Source of the DNA: CAVVVS01 sp963751355
Lineage (GTDB): Bacteria > Bacteroidota > Ignavibacteria > Ignavibacteriales > Ignavibacteriaceae
Length of the DNA stretch: 64,000 nt
Assembly: GCA_963751355.1 (NCBI GenBank)
Contig: CAVVVS010000046.1
Coordinates: forward strand, 71,766 to 135,765
Direction of reading: 5' to 3'
Made by a program: the position numbers and the translations under genes. The notes under the pieces were generated by a model. The model was not told the origin of the DNA. It ran no database searches and saw nothing but the letters and a program-made list of their open reading frames with translations. Shown here piece by piece: positions 36,405 to 45,556 of the stretch (position 1 is its first letter; each line of letters begins with the position of its first letter).

Positions 36405-37031
36405 TTACTCTATAGTAATAAATCTCTCTCTCGGAGTCATAGATATTCCGCAGCGTTTCGGAGCTTCACCGTCATAAGTATTTCCGCAGGTAGTACAAAC
36501 CATATATTTTTTAGCAAGCTGATCTTCCTGGCTTGCATTTAATTTTTCAAGAGCATTTTTATATAGTGCTTTATGTTTCTTTTCAACCTGATATGCATAA
36601 TTAAATGAAAGCATTGCAATATTTACTCCGCCGTCCTTAGCGGTTTTAATGAAGCTTGGATACATTGTAGCAACTTCGTATGATTCTCCGTTAATTGCAT
36701 CCTGTAAATTTTCTTTAGTTGATTTTACTTCGTACTCTGGATTAACTTTCCCCATGTTAGCACCCAATTGTCCTAATGCTGCTCTATGATTATTTGCATG
36801 CACGTGTTCTGCTTTTGATGCGGCTTCAAAAAGTAAAGCAATTCTATCGTGTCCTTCTTCTTTAGCCTTTTTAGAGTAAGCTGCATACTTTGCACTTGCG
36901 GTTGTTTCGCCTGTAATGGCAGATTTTAAATTATCGATGGTTGCTTTTTTAGCAGGGGGATTTGCGGCAAAGTTCAATCCGCTGATTATTAATGTTGTAA
37001 TCAAAGCCAGTAATAGTGATTTGGTTTTCAT
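36405..37031 (-). CDS. Exported rubrerythrin-family protein with three-cysteine rubredoxin tail
   Basis: This is a rubrerythrin of 208 residues with a signal peptide (MKTKSLLLALITTLIISGL). The ferritin-like di-iron domain has its Glu/His ligands in ITGETTASAKY, ASKAEHVHANNH, INGESYEVATMY and YQVEKKHKALY. The C-terminal rubredoxin-like domain has CTTCG, but the second pair is CGIS, so the fourth iron-binding Cys is Ser. Export is unusual for this family, which normally reduces peroxide in the cytosol. I chose the ATG at 37031 (AGGAG before it), not one 16 codons upstream. It follows the two-component genes by about 125 bases. Confidence 0.85.
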   Translation of the reverse strand: MKTKSLLLALITTLIISGLNFAANPPAKKATIDNLKSAITGETTASAKYAAYSKKAKEEGHDRIALLFEAASKAEHVHANNHRAALGQLGANMGKVNPEYEVKSTKENLQDAINGESYEVATMYPSFIKTAKDGGVNIAMLSFNYAYQVEKKHKALYKNALEKLNASQEDQLAKKYMVCTTCGNTYDGEAPKRCGISMTPRERFITIE

Positions 37032-37157
37032 CTTTTTGTTACTCCTAATTATTGTTAAATAAATTAAAAATTGTTTCACTTCTAATTTACGTTGAGCAAC
37101 CTAAAACCAACTTTAAAGAATTCTTAAAAAATGCTTAAAAATTTTAATTCGGGAAAA

Positions 37158-38540
37158 TTATTTTTCGAAATGAATATTAAAAGTTGTTCCTTCACCGGGA
37201 TTACTTTCAACATTTAGTTTAATGTTTTGTAAATCGGCTAATTTTTTTACTATCGATAATCCGAGTCCGTTTCCTTCTACTTCGGAAGTCCTTGATTCAT
37301 CGGCACGATAAAATCTATCGAATATTTTTTCAACCTGATTATTTGACATACCGATTCCATAATCTTTAATAAGGCAAATTACATTTGATGTATTTTGATT
37401 TATCGATATTTCAACCGGTTTGCCTTCGGCAGAATATTTAATTGAGTTTGAAATTATATTTGATAAAATCGCTTCCAGCATTGAACTGTCTGCGTTCACA
37501 ATAATATCTTTATTTCCATCAAATAAAAATTTGATTTTTCTTGATGGTGAATTTTCAAACTCGCGAGTCGCAACATTCATTATACTTTCGATTAAGTTTA
37601 CTTTGGAAATGTTCGGTGTGACTTTACCGCTTTCAAATCTTGCCAGCATCAAAAGCTGGTCAACTAATTTCGACATCCTGTCGACTTCATCAAGACAGTA
37701 TTTAATTTGTGCTTCGTAATGTTCAACTTCGCGGGGACGTCTTATCAAAACTTCGAGAGTCCCTTTTATTATCGCCAGCGGTGTTCTTAATTCGTGCGAT
37801 GCATCAGATGTAAATTGTTTTTCTCTTAAAACCGCGTCTTCCAATCTGTTCAGTAAATCGTTTATTGTCGAAGTCAGTTTATAAATTTCATCTTTGTGTA
37901 ATGGCAGTTCAATTCTCTTATCGATGCTTTCTTTAGTAATTTCTTCCGCGGTATTTATTACTTTATTAATAGGCGATATGCTTTTACCGGCAATAAATCG
38001 GGAGATTAAGAATAACACCAAAAGCACCAGCGGGAATGCCGTAATAAGAACGAATCTTAAGTTCTCCAACACTAAAGCCGATTCTTCGAGCGGAATTGAA
38101 ATAATAATGTAACCCAAAATTTTACCTGTTGGATTTTTAATCGGTATTTGTAATTGCCTTGTGGGTGAGCCCGAAAGTGATGTATTAAAATAAGTTTTCT
38201 TTTTTAATTCAGGATGAAATTCTAATCTGATTTTATTTAAGTTTTTTGTCTGCTTTAATAAAACTCCGTTGGAATCTAAAACTTCTATAAAGATAGGATT
38301 AACTTCTATCTGCCCGTGCTCGCGTTCTCCCCATTCAAAAGGATTTGCAAAAATGAATTGCTTATTAAGAATTACAAGATTATTAAAAACTTCCTGCGAT
38401 TCTGCATCCAAATCGGAATCAAGATGATGATAAACAGTGTCGGATACAACCACGTAAATAGTAAAAAACAGAAGAAGAGTCATCACTGCGGTTGCAACAA
38501 CATATAAAAGCGAAATCCGGTTTCGTAAACTTAAATTCAT
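37158..38540 (-). CDS. Two-component sensor histidine kinase
   Basis: This 460-residue membrane kinase has TM1 at about 10-32, a periplasmic sensor region of about 130 residues, TM2 at about 160-183, HAMP at 183-238, HisKA with H249 in SHELRTPLA, and HATPase_c with N-box EAILSNIISNSIKYS, DYGIGM and GNGLGLSIVKK. It is the OmpR-class partner of the response regulator, whose stop codon overlaps its start by 4 bases. The signal is unknown. Rubrerythrin and DUF2231 neighbours hint at redox or metal sensing, as inference. Confidence 0.93.
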   Translation of the reverse strand: MNLSLRNRISLLYVVATAVMTLLLFFTIYVVVSDTVYHHLDSDLDAESQEVFNNLVILNKQFIFANPFEWGEREHGQIEVNPIFIEVLDSNGVLLKQTKNLNKIRLEFHPELKKKTYFNTSLSGSPTRQLQIPIKNPTGKILGYIIISIPLEESALVLENLRFVLITAFPLVLLVLFLISRFIAGKSISPINKVINTAEEITKESIDKRIELPLHKDEIYKLTSTINDLLNRLEDAVLREKQFTSDASHELRTPLAIIKGTLEVLIRRPREVEHYEAQIKYCLDEVDRMSKLVDQLLMLARFESGKVTPNISKVNLIESIMNVATREFENSPSRKIKFLFDGNKDIIVNADSSMLEAILSNIISNSIKYSAEGKPVEISINQNTSNVICLIKDYGIGMSNNQVEKIFDRFYRADESRTSEVEGNGLGLSIVKKLADLQNIKLNVESNPGEGTTFNIHFEK

Positions 38541-39208
38541 TTTTCTTCTTTAACTATGTAACCAACTCCCCTAACGGTTTGTATTAAATTTTTGTTCCCG
38601 CTGAAGTTTAATTTTTTTCTTAAAAAGTTGATATAAACATCAATCACGGAAGTATCGGCATCAAAATGAATATCCCAAACATGCTCAATTATTCTTGTCC
38701 GCGTGCAGACTTTCCCTTTATTACGAATCAAATATTCGAGCAAAGCAAATTCTTTTTGGGTAAGAATGACTTCATCTCCATCCTTAAAAACTTGATGCGT
38801 ATTCAAATCCATTTCAATATTATTAAGTGTTAGTTTTGAAGTTTCGCCTTCCTTAGTACGCAACTGAACTCTTATCCGCGCGAGAAGTTCACTGAATTCA
38901 AACGGCTTTTTAATGTAATCATTAGCGCCGGCTTCAAGTCCGAAAACCGTATCGTTAACAGTATCTTTAGCCGTTAAAAATATGATTGGAATTGAAGTAT
39001 TGTCTTTTCTTATTTGTCTGCAAACCTCAATACCGCTGATGCCGGGAATCATCCAATCGAGCAAAATTAAATCATAATCGTTTATCTGTGCAAATTCCAG
39101 TCCTTTTATTCCGTCATTCGCAACATCAACGGCAAATGATTCTTCTTCCAAACCGGTTTTCAAAAAGTTGGCGATTCCCTTTTCATCTTCCACAACAAGA
39201 ATACGCAT
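38537..39208 (-). CDS. OmpR/PhoB-family response regulator
   Basis: This 223-residue regulator has a receiver domain with the acidic pair ED at 7-8, phosphorylated D51 (LILLDWMIPG), Thr in FLTAKD and Lys in YIKKPFE. The C-terminal winged helix (about 125-222) ends QTVRGVGYIVKEE. It is coded directly before the histidine kinase with a 4-base overlap. The DUF2231 gene ends 16 bases upstream of its start. The copper-type CusR/CopR group is the closest by feel, not proven. Confidence 0.94.
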   Translation of the reverse strand: MRILVVEDEKGIANFLKTGLEEESFAVDVANDGIKGLEFAQINDYDLILLDWMIPGISGIEVCRQIRKDNTSIPIIFLTAKDTVNDTVFGLEAGANDYIKKPFEFSELLARIRVQLRTKEGETSKLTLNNIEMDLNTHQVFKDGDEVILTQKEFALLEYLIRNKGKVCTRTRIIEHVWDIHFDADTSVIDVYINFLRKKLNFSGNKNLIQTVRGVGYIVKEEK

Positions 39209-39224
39209 TTATAAATATTTCTCC

Positions 39225-39764
39225 TTAATCTTTATCGGAATGTATTTCTTCTCCGTTAGTTTGCGGAGTTATGTTAAGCGCTTCATCGGAGTTGTTAATA
39301 GTATCGTTATTAAATGTAGCACCCAGATTAAACTGTACGCCGGCCGCATGTTTGAATACTAATTCGCCGCCGTAATATCCGGTTCGCGCAATTGAAAGAA
39401 CACCGATAAAAAATACCACAATCGCTAACCATTGAAAAACTCCGGTATATTTTTTTGTCATTACAAAAGCGATGCGAATTAAAGCCGCGGCAATCATAAT
39501 CCACAATGATAATTCGGCTGCTTCTTCATGAAGTTCTATTGCTTGTTTAAGCGGTCCTGCTTCAGTAATTCCGTCGCCGGCAAGATTCCCCGAAATATAT
39601 GCAGCAACTACCCCTAACGTTCCTAAAATTAATAAATAAAAACCTGCATTCCTAAAAAAGTCTTTTTTAAACGCTGCGCCTGCCAAGTCAAAAAGAAATC
39701 CGATTATAAGCAAAGCAATCGGAAAGTGGACAATCATTGGATGTATGTGTGTTGTATCAAACAT
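39225..39764 (-). CDS. DUF2231 membrane protein
   Basis: The protein has 179 residues and four membrane segments. It begins MFDTTHIHPMIVHFPIALL, the hallmark of DUF2231, with two early His residues that might bind haem or metal. ELHEEAAELSLWIM and an acidic C-terminal tail follow. The ATG at 39764 has AGGAG 6 bases before it and is preferred to the frame opening at 39791. It heads the group with the response regulator, kinase and exported rubrerythrin, all on one strand, which suggests a shared envelope-redox function. Confidence 0.85.
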   Translation of the reverse strand: MFDTTHIHPMIVHFPIALLIIGFLFDLAGAAFKKDFFRNAGFYLLILGTLGVVAAYISGNLAGDGITEAGPLKQAIELHEEAAELSLWIMIAAALIRIAFVMTKKYTGVFQWLAIVVFFIGVLSIARTGYYGGELVFKHAAGVQFNLGATFNNDTINNSDEALNITPQTNGEEIHSDKD

Positions 39765-39791
39765 AGTTTTCTCCTTTTTTAATTCAAACAT

Positions 39792-40290
39792 ACACTTGGG
39801 AGTCTTAAATTTATCTAAGTCAATTCTTAAAATTTTCTTAAAATTGAAATTTTGTGATGTTTGGGGATTGCGGGTATTTATGTAACTCTCTCAGAGTTAA
39901 AAATATTTGTTGCTTTTGGTTTCCAGGGGCGTTGCCACTGCTTTAATATCTTTCTCCTTCGGAGAAGTGGTTATCATAAAGACAACCAAATAATTAAAAC
40001 TTTGTCACGAAATGGTCACTTACAACCTATAAATTAATATAGATTTCAATTTGTTAAAGCGACATCAAATATATTCCGTTAAGAAATTATTTACTTATTA
40101 CTTTTACATTATATATAACTAGTCATTTCAACCGGATGGAGAAATCTCTTGTATTGAAAATTCCCCTCGTTATCCTTATGTACTATTGAAGCTAGGAAGA
40201 ATTAATTTTATTGTAAAGAATAATTCTATTTTAACTATTCATTTCATTTCTTACCTTGATTTATTGAAAACCAACCTCCCGAAAGATAAA
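39792..40290. other. Divergent intergenic region with short palindromes
   Basis: About 500 bases between the DUF2231 gene and the plus-strand methyltransferase, holding both promoters. It contains a less AT-rich stretch at about 39890-39975 with a small hairpin TTCTCC-TTC-GGAGAA. No coding relic could be established. Confidence 0.45.
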
Positions 40291-41082
40291 ATGAAAAAAT
40301 ACAAATGGAACGCTCAGGAATATTCACAGTTTTCCTCTTCACAGCAATTATGGGCAAGAGAGACTATAGCAAAGTTAAACCTTCATCCTAAAGAACATAT
40401 TTTAGACATCGGCTGCGGCGACGGGAAGGTAACCGCCGAAATTGCACTTCAGGTTCCCAATGGTTCGGTAACCGGAGTGGATAATTCGGAATCTATGATT
40501 GAGCTTGCTCAGATAAAATACCCTTCCAAAATCTATTTTAATCTTACTTTTCAACTTGTTGATGCAAAAAATCTAAATTTCAATGAACAGTTTGATGCGG
40601 TGGTTTCAAACGCCGCGCTCCATTGGGTTGACGATCATGTTAAAGTCTTAACCGGAATTTACAAAAGTTTGATACCCGGAGGCAGGCTTCTGCTTCAAAT
40701 GGGCGGTAAAGGAAATGTTGAAGAAGTAATTACCGTTTTTAATGAAATGATCACTCTTCCGGAATGGAAGGAGTATTTTAGCGGTGTGAAATTCCCTTAT
40801 TATTTCTTCAGTGTAAACGAGTATCAAGATTTTGTCTCTCATGCAGGCTTCAAGTCTGCAAATATAAAATTAGTTGAAAAAGATATGAAGCACGAAGGTG
40901 AAGAAGGAATGAAAGGGTGGATAAAAACAACCTGGCTACCTTATACTCAAAGGGTCCCGGAAAAAGATAGGAATAATTTTATAAACGAAGCATTTAAGTT
41001 GTATGCAAAAAAATTTCCAGCCGACAGCGACGGAACTTTCCATGTAACGGCAAAACGTCTTTTGGTTGAAGCCCGCAAGTGA
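40291..41082 (+). CDS. Class I SAM methyltransferase, trans-aconitate-methyltransferase-like
   Basis: The protein has 264 residues. Motif I is DIGCGDG at about 39-45, strand 2 ends in VTGVDNS, and the post-motif is VSNAALHWVDDH. Both match the trans-aconitate 2-methyltransferase/BioC-like group (methyltransferase_11). A TTG-started frame extends 35 codons upstream, but MKKYKWNAQEYSQFSSSQQLWA is how the family begins, so ATG 40291 is chosen. The substrate is unknown. It precedes an unrelated secreted-protein gene. Confidence 0.85.
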   Translation: MKKYKWNAQEYSQFSSSQQLWARETIAKLNLHPKEHILDIGCGDGKVTAEIALQVPNGSVTGVDNSESMIELAQIKYPSKIYFNLTFQLVDAKNLNFNEQFDAVVSNAALHWVDDHVKVLTGIYKSLIPGGRLLLQMGGKGNVEEVITVFNEMITLPEWKEYFSGVKFPYYFFSVNEYQDFVSHAGFKSANIKLVEKDMKHEGEEGMKGWIKTTWLPYTQRVPEKDRNNFINEAFKLYAKKFPADSDGTFHVTAKRLLVEARK

Positions 41083-41313
41083 AAAGTCTTACGCCTGCTC
41101 CTAATCATAATCTTACTCTCTACCTTCCCGGATTCGATTAAGCACAAAGACCGAATTGAATAATTAATTTAATGAGAAAATGATTTTCATTTTATTAATT
41201 TTATTATTATTATCAAAAAGCGGATATACTCTTTAAAACTCAGAAATATTTTATTCTTTCATTCTCTCTATTAGCGGACATAGAAATAATATCTAAAATA
41301 AAAAGAGGCAATC

Positions 41314-44300
41314 ATGAAAAAAGCATTATACTGCTCTGCTGTATTCTTTTTTCTTACATTTAATTTATTTAGCCAGACTCAAAAACCTCAAGACCCGTTC
41401 TTAGGCCACCACAAACTCGGCAGTTCCGATGAGCTTTCACTTGTCTGGCATTCCGGCGGTAATGTACCTTTAAAACACCAAATCTACAGATATGGAGGCA
41501 ACGGAGCCGGTAATTATATGGATTCTTCTGCAGTTGCTACTGATACAAATTCTGTGATATCAAATCAAAACAGAATTGATGCAATTACAGGCGATTTTAC
41601 CGGTAACGGGTTAGATAACCTGGTTATAGCAGAAGAAGGTTATAATAATTCAATAAAAATTATTGTCCCGAAAATTGATAAAAATACTTTGAAATGGACA
41701 AGCGAAAGTATATTAACTCTTTCTAATGTTTTGTATCCGAATCCTCTTAATTATAAGGCTGTACGGTTTAGAATGATTAAAGGATATTTTGATCAAAGCC
41801 AAGCCCCCGAAATAGCTATTGCATACTGGAATAAAGAGGCGGCTATTCAAATCACCTTGCTTAAAATTGATCCTTCTACTTTAATGCCGTCTGTTCTTGC
41901 GACAATTGCCGATGTACATATGGATACTACTTCGTATTCCTCCGGATTGTATGATATTGCTGCAGGAGATTTTAACGGGAATGGAAGAGATGAGATTGTT
42001 CTTGTTTCTTATTCCTCTTCAAACGGCTGGGCAATTTCAGCTAAGATTTATGATATTGAAAATAACAACGGAACTTATTCTATTGTACCAAAAGTCAACA
42101 AAAGTAATTTTTTTACTTCGAGCGATTATTTCGATCCGTACCATACAGTTAATGAAATTGATGTTGCAGCAGGAAATTTTAACAGCAAAACTATAGCAAA
42201 CCAATTTGTAGTCGATTTTGTACTTCAAAGATCAGGTTCGGAAACTTACGATTATTTATTACCTGCTTCAGTTACAACCGGCTTAGATACAATTAACGTG
42301 AATTATAATAATCTACATATGGTAAAGTTAACTCTTGGGACTTCTGTTATACCGATAAATATTAAAACAGGCGATATAACACATAACGGCAACGATGAAG
42401 TAGTTACTTATGCCGGCGGTAGTATTTCTATATATACACTTGATGATACTCTAAATATTTCAGGTGGCGGCGGAAACTATGTGAATATTCCGGATCTTTC
42501 AGTTCATACAGCCCTTGTTTTGGAAGATTTAAATGCCAGCCCGACAGATTCCATATGGACACCTGAAATTGCTTGTATGTCCGCTACAGAATGGGAGCCG
42601 GATAGCGGACCCTGGTATTCCACTTTCACAATCAATGTTTTTGAACCGGTAGTAGATGCAAACGGAGTTATTACATCAGTAAATAAAAGAGCTTCAATGA
42701 CTGTAGATTCAATTGTTACAAACAATACGGAATATTACTGGGCACTTACTGCAGGCGATTTCGACGGTAAAAGCATTAGGCTTGGTGATCCTACCTATTA
42801 CCATGTTACAAATATTGTTCAGCCGTTGGTTATACTAAATGCACCCCCGACTCATTTCGATGTTTTTAACGATACAAGTTTTGATGTCACCAACAGTTAC
42901 AATGGTCAGACTTCTAATTTCTATTCGGATTATTACACAACAACTCAAACGGATTTTCAAATGCAAACTGAACTCCACACTGGGTGGACTGTCGGTGGAA
43001 GTGCTTCGGGGACTTTTGTCATACCCGGATTAGAAATTCCCGTTACAGCAAAAGTAAATGCAGATTACGGGCACAACTTTTCAAAAGTATCATCAAGCTC
43101 ACAAAGTTTTACAATAAAACAAAGTACACGCGCCAGCAATGATGATTATATTTATGCAATGGTTGTTGATTATGATGTTTGGGAATACCCGGTATATTCT
43201 AACAATGTACTGGAGGGCTACACTTTGGTAACTTCTCCCAAATTACAGCGAAGGGACTGGTTTCCGAGTAAAAGCCCCGAAGGAGATGCATATATCCCCA
43301 ATCATGAAGTAGGAAATATATTGTCCTATAAACAAATCACAAATCCATCTGATAACTCCAGTCTTTCCCAGTCAATAAGATGGAGCACTTCGGATGCAGT
43401 AACTCTGGATGTTAATTCAGGCGCTAGGTATGATTGGTCGCTGGAAAAACAGACAAGTAATCAAACCACTACGACTAATGAAGCAAAGATTGATGCAGGT
43501 GCTTCACTTGGTTTTGAAGTTCCTATTCCTTTTATTCCCAACTTTGAAATACACGGTAATTATTCTCATGATTCTATTTCAACTGTTACAAATACAGTAA
43601 CCTATACACAAGGATTGGATGTCCATCTTGGGCCGATAAATCCGGGTATACCCGGCGGCGGATATTATACGGTTACTCCTTATGCGTATTGGGCTAGAGA
43701 TGGTGCACTTGTTTTGGATTATGCAGTTAATCCAGGTGCGGCAAACGCAAATGAACCTGAGACGTGGTGGCAGCAAAGATATGCTCATGCATCCGATCCG
43801 GCATTAATTCTTCCCTGGAGGTTAGATAATGATAAGGGGTATAATTATTCTGCCGATAAACTTCAGCAAACTAAAGAAATGATATTTAATCCTGAAAATC
43901 CGGGTAAAGGGGATACGGTTAATATTCAAGTTAGGATACATAATTATAGTTTAATTTCGACTCCTCAACCCGTTCAAGCTAAATTTTATGTCGGTGATCC
44001 TGCAAATGGGGGAACATTAATTCAAAGTTTAAGCGGCAAATCTATATTCGCTACTAGTGATTTTATTGCAGCACGCGGCAATCAGATAATCAGCTTTGAT
44101 TGGAAAATACCAGATAATACGCGGGATAACCCAAGGATTTATGTTGTGCTCAATCCGAATAATTCATTTACCGAAATACATGAAAGCAATAACACCGGAT
44201 GGAAGGTGTTAAAATACAACGGAAGTTCGACGGGAATTAATGACCGGCAAATTAATCCTTCTAATTTTAATTTAAGCCAGAATTATCCTAATCCTTTTAA

Positions 44301-44523
44301 TCCCACGACGACGATAGAGTATACTATTCCAAATTCCGAATTTGTTATTATAAAAGTATACGATATTCTTGGTAGAGAAATACAAACGCTGGTTAATCGT
44401 CAGATGCTGTCTGGAACTCATAAAATAGTTTTTAACGGCAGCCGACTGGCAAGCGGAGTTTATTTCTATAGGATTAAAGCAGGAAGTTTCACTAAGGCTA
44501 AAAAACTTTTACTGTTGAAATAA
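41314..44523 (+). CDS. Large T9SS cargo with FG-GAP repeats, CARDB-like domain and sorting signal
   Basis: This 1069-residue secreted protein has a signal peptide at 1-20 and FG-GAP/VCBS-like calcium-binding repeats at about 90-400 (GDFTGNGLDNLVIAEEG, GDFNGNGRDEIVLVS, GDITHNGNDEVV). Two Ser/Thr-rich blocks lie at about 545-640 and 695-790, with alternating polar/hydrophobic pattern (GWTVGGSASGTFVIPGL and IDAGASLGFEVPIPFIP). A CARDB-like Ig domain follows at about 855-965. The C-terminal T9SS domain (about 985-1069) starts NLSQNYPNPFNPTTTIEYTI and ends KAKKLLLLK. An AGAGG site precedes the ATG. The function is unknown. Confidence 0.88.
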   Translation: MKKALYCSAVFFFLTFNLFSQTQKPQDPFLGHHKLGSSDELSLVWHSGGNVPLKHQIYRYGGNGAGNYMDSSAVATDTNSVISNQNRIDAITGDFTGNGLDNLVIAEEGYNNSIKIIVPKIDKNTLKWTSESILTLSNVLYPNPLNYKAVRFRMIKGYFDQSQAPEIAIAYWNKEAAIQITLLKIDPSTLMPSVLATIADVHMDTTSYSSGLYDIAAGDFNGNGRDEIVLVSYSSSNGWAISAKIYDIENNNGTYSIVPKVNKSNFFTSSDYFDPYHTVNEIDVAAGNFNSKTIANQFVVDFVLQRSGSETYDYLLPASVTTGLDTINVNYNNLHMVKLTLGTSVIPINIKTGDITHNGNDEVVTYAGGSISIYTLDDTLNISGGGGNYVNIPDLSVHTALVLEDLNASPTDSIWTPEIACMSATEWEPDSGPWYSTFTINVFEPVVDANGVITSVNKRASMTVDSIVTNNTEYYWALTAGDFDGKSIRLGDPTYYHVTNIVQPLVILNAPPTHFDVFNDTSFDVTNSYNGQTSNFYSDYYTTTQTDFQMQTELHTGWTVGGSASGTFVIPGLEIPVTAKVNADYGHNFSKVSSSSQSFTIKQSTRASNDDYIYAMVVDYDVWEYPVYSNNVLEGYTLVTSPKLQRRDWFPSKSPEGDAYIPNHEVGNILSYKQITNPSDNSSLSQSIRWSTSDAVTLDVNSGARYDWSLEKQTSNQTTTTNEAKIDAGASLGFEVPIPFIPNFEIHGNYSHDSISTVTNTVTYTQGLDVHLGPINPGIPGGGYYTVTPYAYWARDGALVLDYAVNPGAANANEPETWWQQRYAHASDPALILPWRLDNDKGYNYSADKLQQTKEMIFNPENPGKGDTVNIQVRIHNYSLISTPQPVQAKFYVGDPANGGTLIQSLSGKSIFATSDFIAARGNQIISFDWKIPDNTRDNPRIYVVLNPNNSFTEIHESNNTGWKVLKYNGSSTGINDRQINPSNFNLSQNYPNPFNPTTTIEYTIPNSEFVIIKVYDILGREIQTLVNRQMLSGTHKIVFNGSRLASGVYFYRIKAGSFTKAKKLLLLK

Positions 44524-44599
44524 GTTTGGTACTATATAAATATTGTTCTACTCGTTTTCACGCATAATGAAGTTGACCGGCAAGTTGAACAAGAGTTTT

Positions 44600-44627
44600 G
44601 AAGCATGCCTGCATGAAGGCATGCTTC
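44600..44627. terminator. Hairpin between converging genes
   Basis: An 11-bp stem GAAGCATGCCT / AGGCATGCTTC with a 6-base loop lies 77 bases after the T9SS cargo gene and before the truncated Asp-box gene on the other strand. No clear T-run follows. It is probably the end of the cargo transcript. Confidence 0.5.
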
Positions 44628-44692
44628 TGAAAATTTATACTTGAGAATTAAAAATCTCTATTGAAGAAATTTGAATACTATATGGTTTTTCA

Positions 44693-45425
44693 TTACAATT
44701 CATCAATTTCTCTTGGGACCGCAATCTTTTCAGGAGGACCTTGCTGAAACTGCAGCTTTGAGAAACCTTCCTGATTCAACAATACATTAAGTTTTTTAAT
44801 GTCATTTGATTTTAACTGCAGCCATTCTTCGTCGACACTCATTAATTTTTTATTCATAAGATCAAAACCCGTCATCATTTGCTTTGTTGGTTCCCTGTCG
44901 GCACTTAATACAGGTCTCTCCAAACTAGCAATATTTATAGCTTGCAGAGATTTTTCATATTTATTTATTTTTTCTTGAAGGTTTTTAATTTTAGATTTTA
45001 AACTGCTGCTGATTTTTTTATCATTTTCCAGCTTATATAATTGAGCATTTATGGTGTCAGCCGTTTTCGTAAGTTGATAGTGCTCCGATGCAGCATTCCA
45101 TATTTTTATTGCAAGATTTAATTGATCGTTCAATGCCTCTTTTGAAACCTTTACCCGCGGATCCATTTTTACATTTAACGGCTGAGAGTACGTTTTCCCG
45201 CCGACGGTAAGCTTGACCGTATATTTACCTGGTAATACCATCGGTCCCTGAGGTTCTATTACCGTTCCTTTTCCGGCAATCGCCGCAAAACCGTAGCCGT
45301 GATGCTTCACCTGAACAAGAGGATATCTAAGATTCCAGGTAAAACGATTCAAACCTGCATGAGTTGTTAACGGATGAAACTGAGGAAGCCACTCTCTCAT
45401 AAAGTAAGGCTGTTCGAGTACCGGT
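44693..45425 (-). pseudogene. Truncated 3' copy of an Asp-box protein gene
   Basis: Only the last part of an Asp-box protein is present. Residues from VPVLEQPYFM onward match the C-terminal 240 residues of the intact gene at 52916-56107, at roughly 85-90 percent identity by eye. The match stops abruptly at about 45425; beyond it the frame soon meets a TAG. No signal peptide or propeller remains, so a protein (235 residues from the first ATG) would be a cytosolic fragment. It is a partial duplication or a deletion remnant. Confidence 0.75.
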
Positions 45426-45556
45426 ACACAAGTAGGATTAAGCTTAAGACCAAGACACTATGGTAGGTTATATGAGCTTACTAATCATGTTGTAAACAAT
45501 GGGCGGAAAGCAATTCTTCCCGCCGCTTTGTTAAATTATACGAATATCATAAATTA

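Noticed and set aside
42037..43788. Open frames in other frames inside the FG-GAP cargo gene
   Set aside because: They are shadows of the long T9SS cargo frame, which has repeats, domains and a sorting signal.
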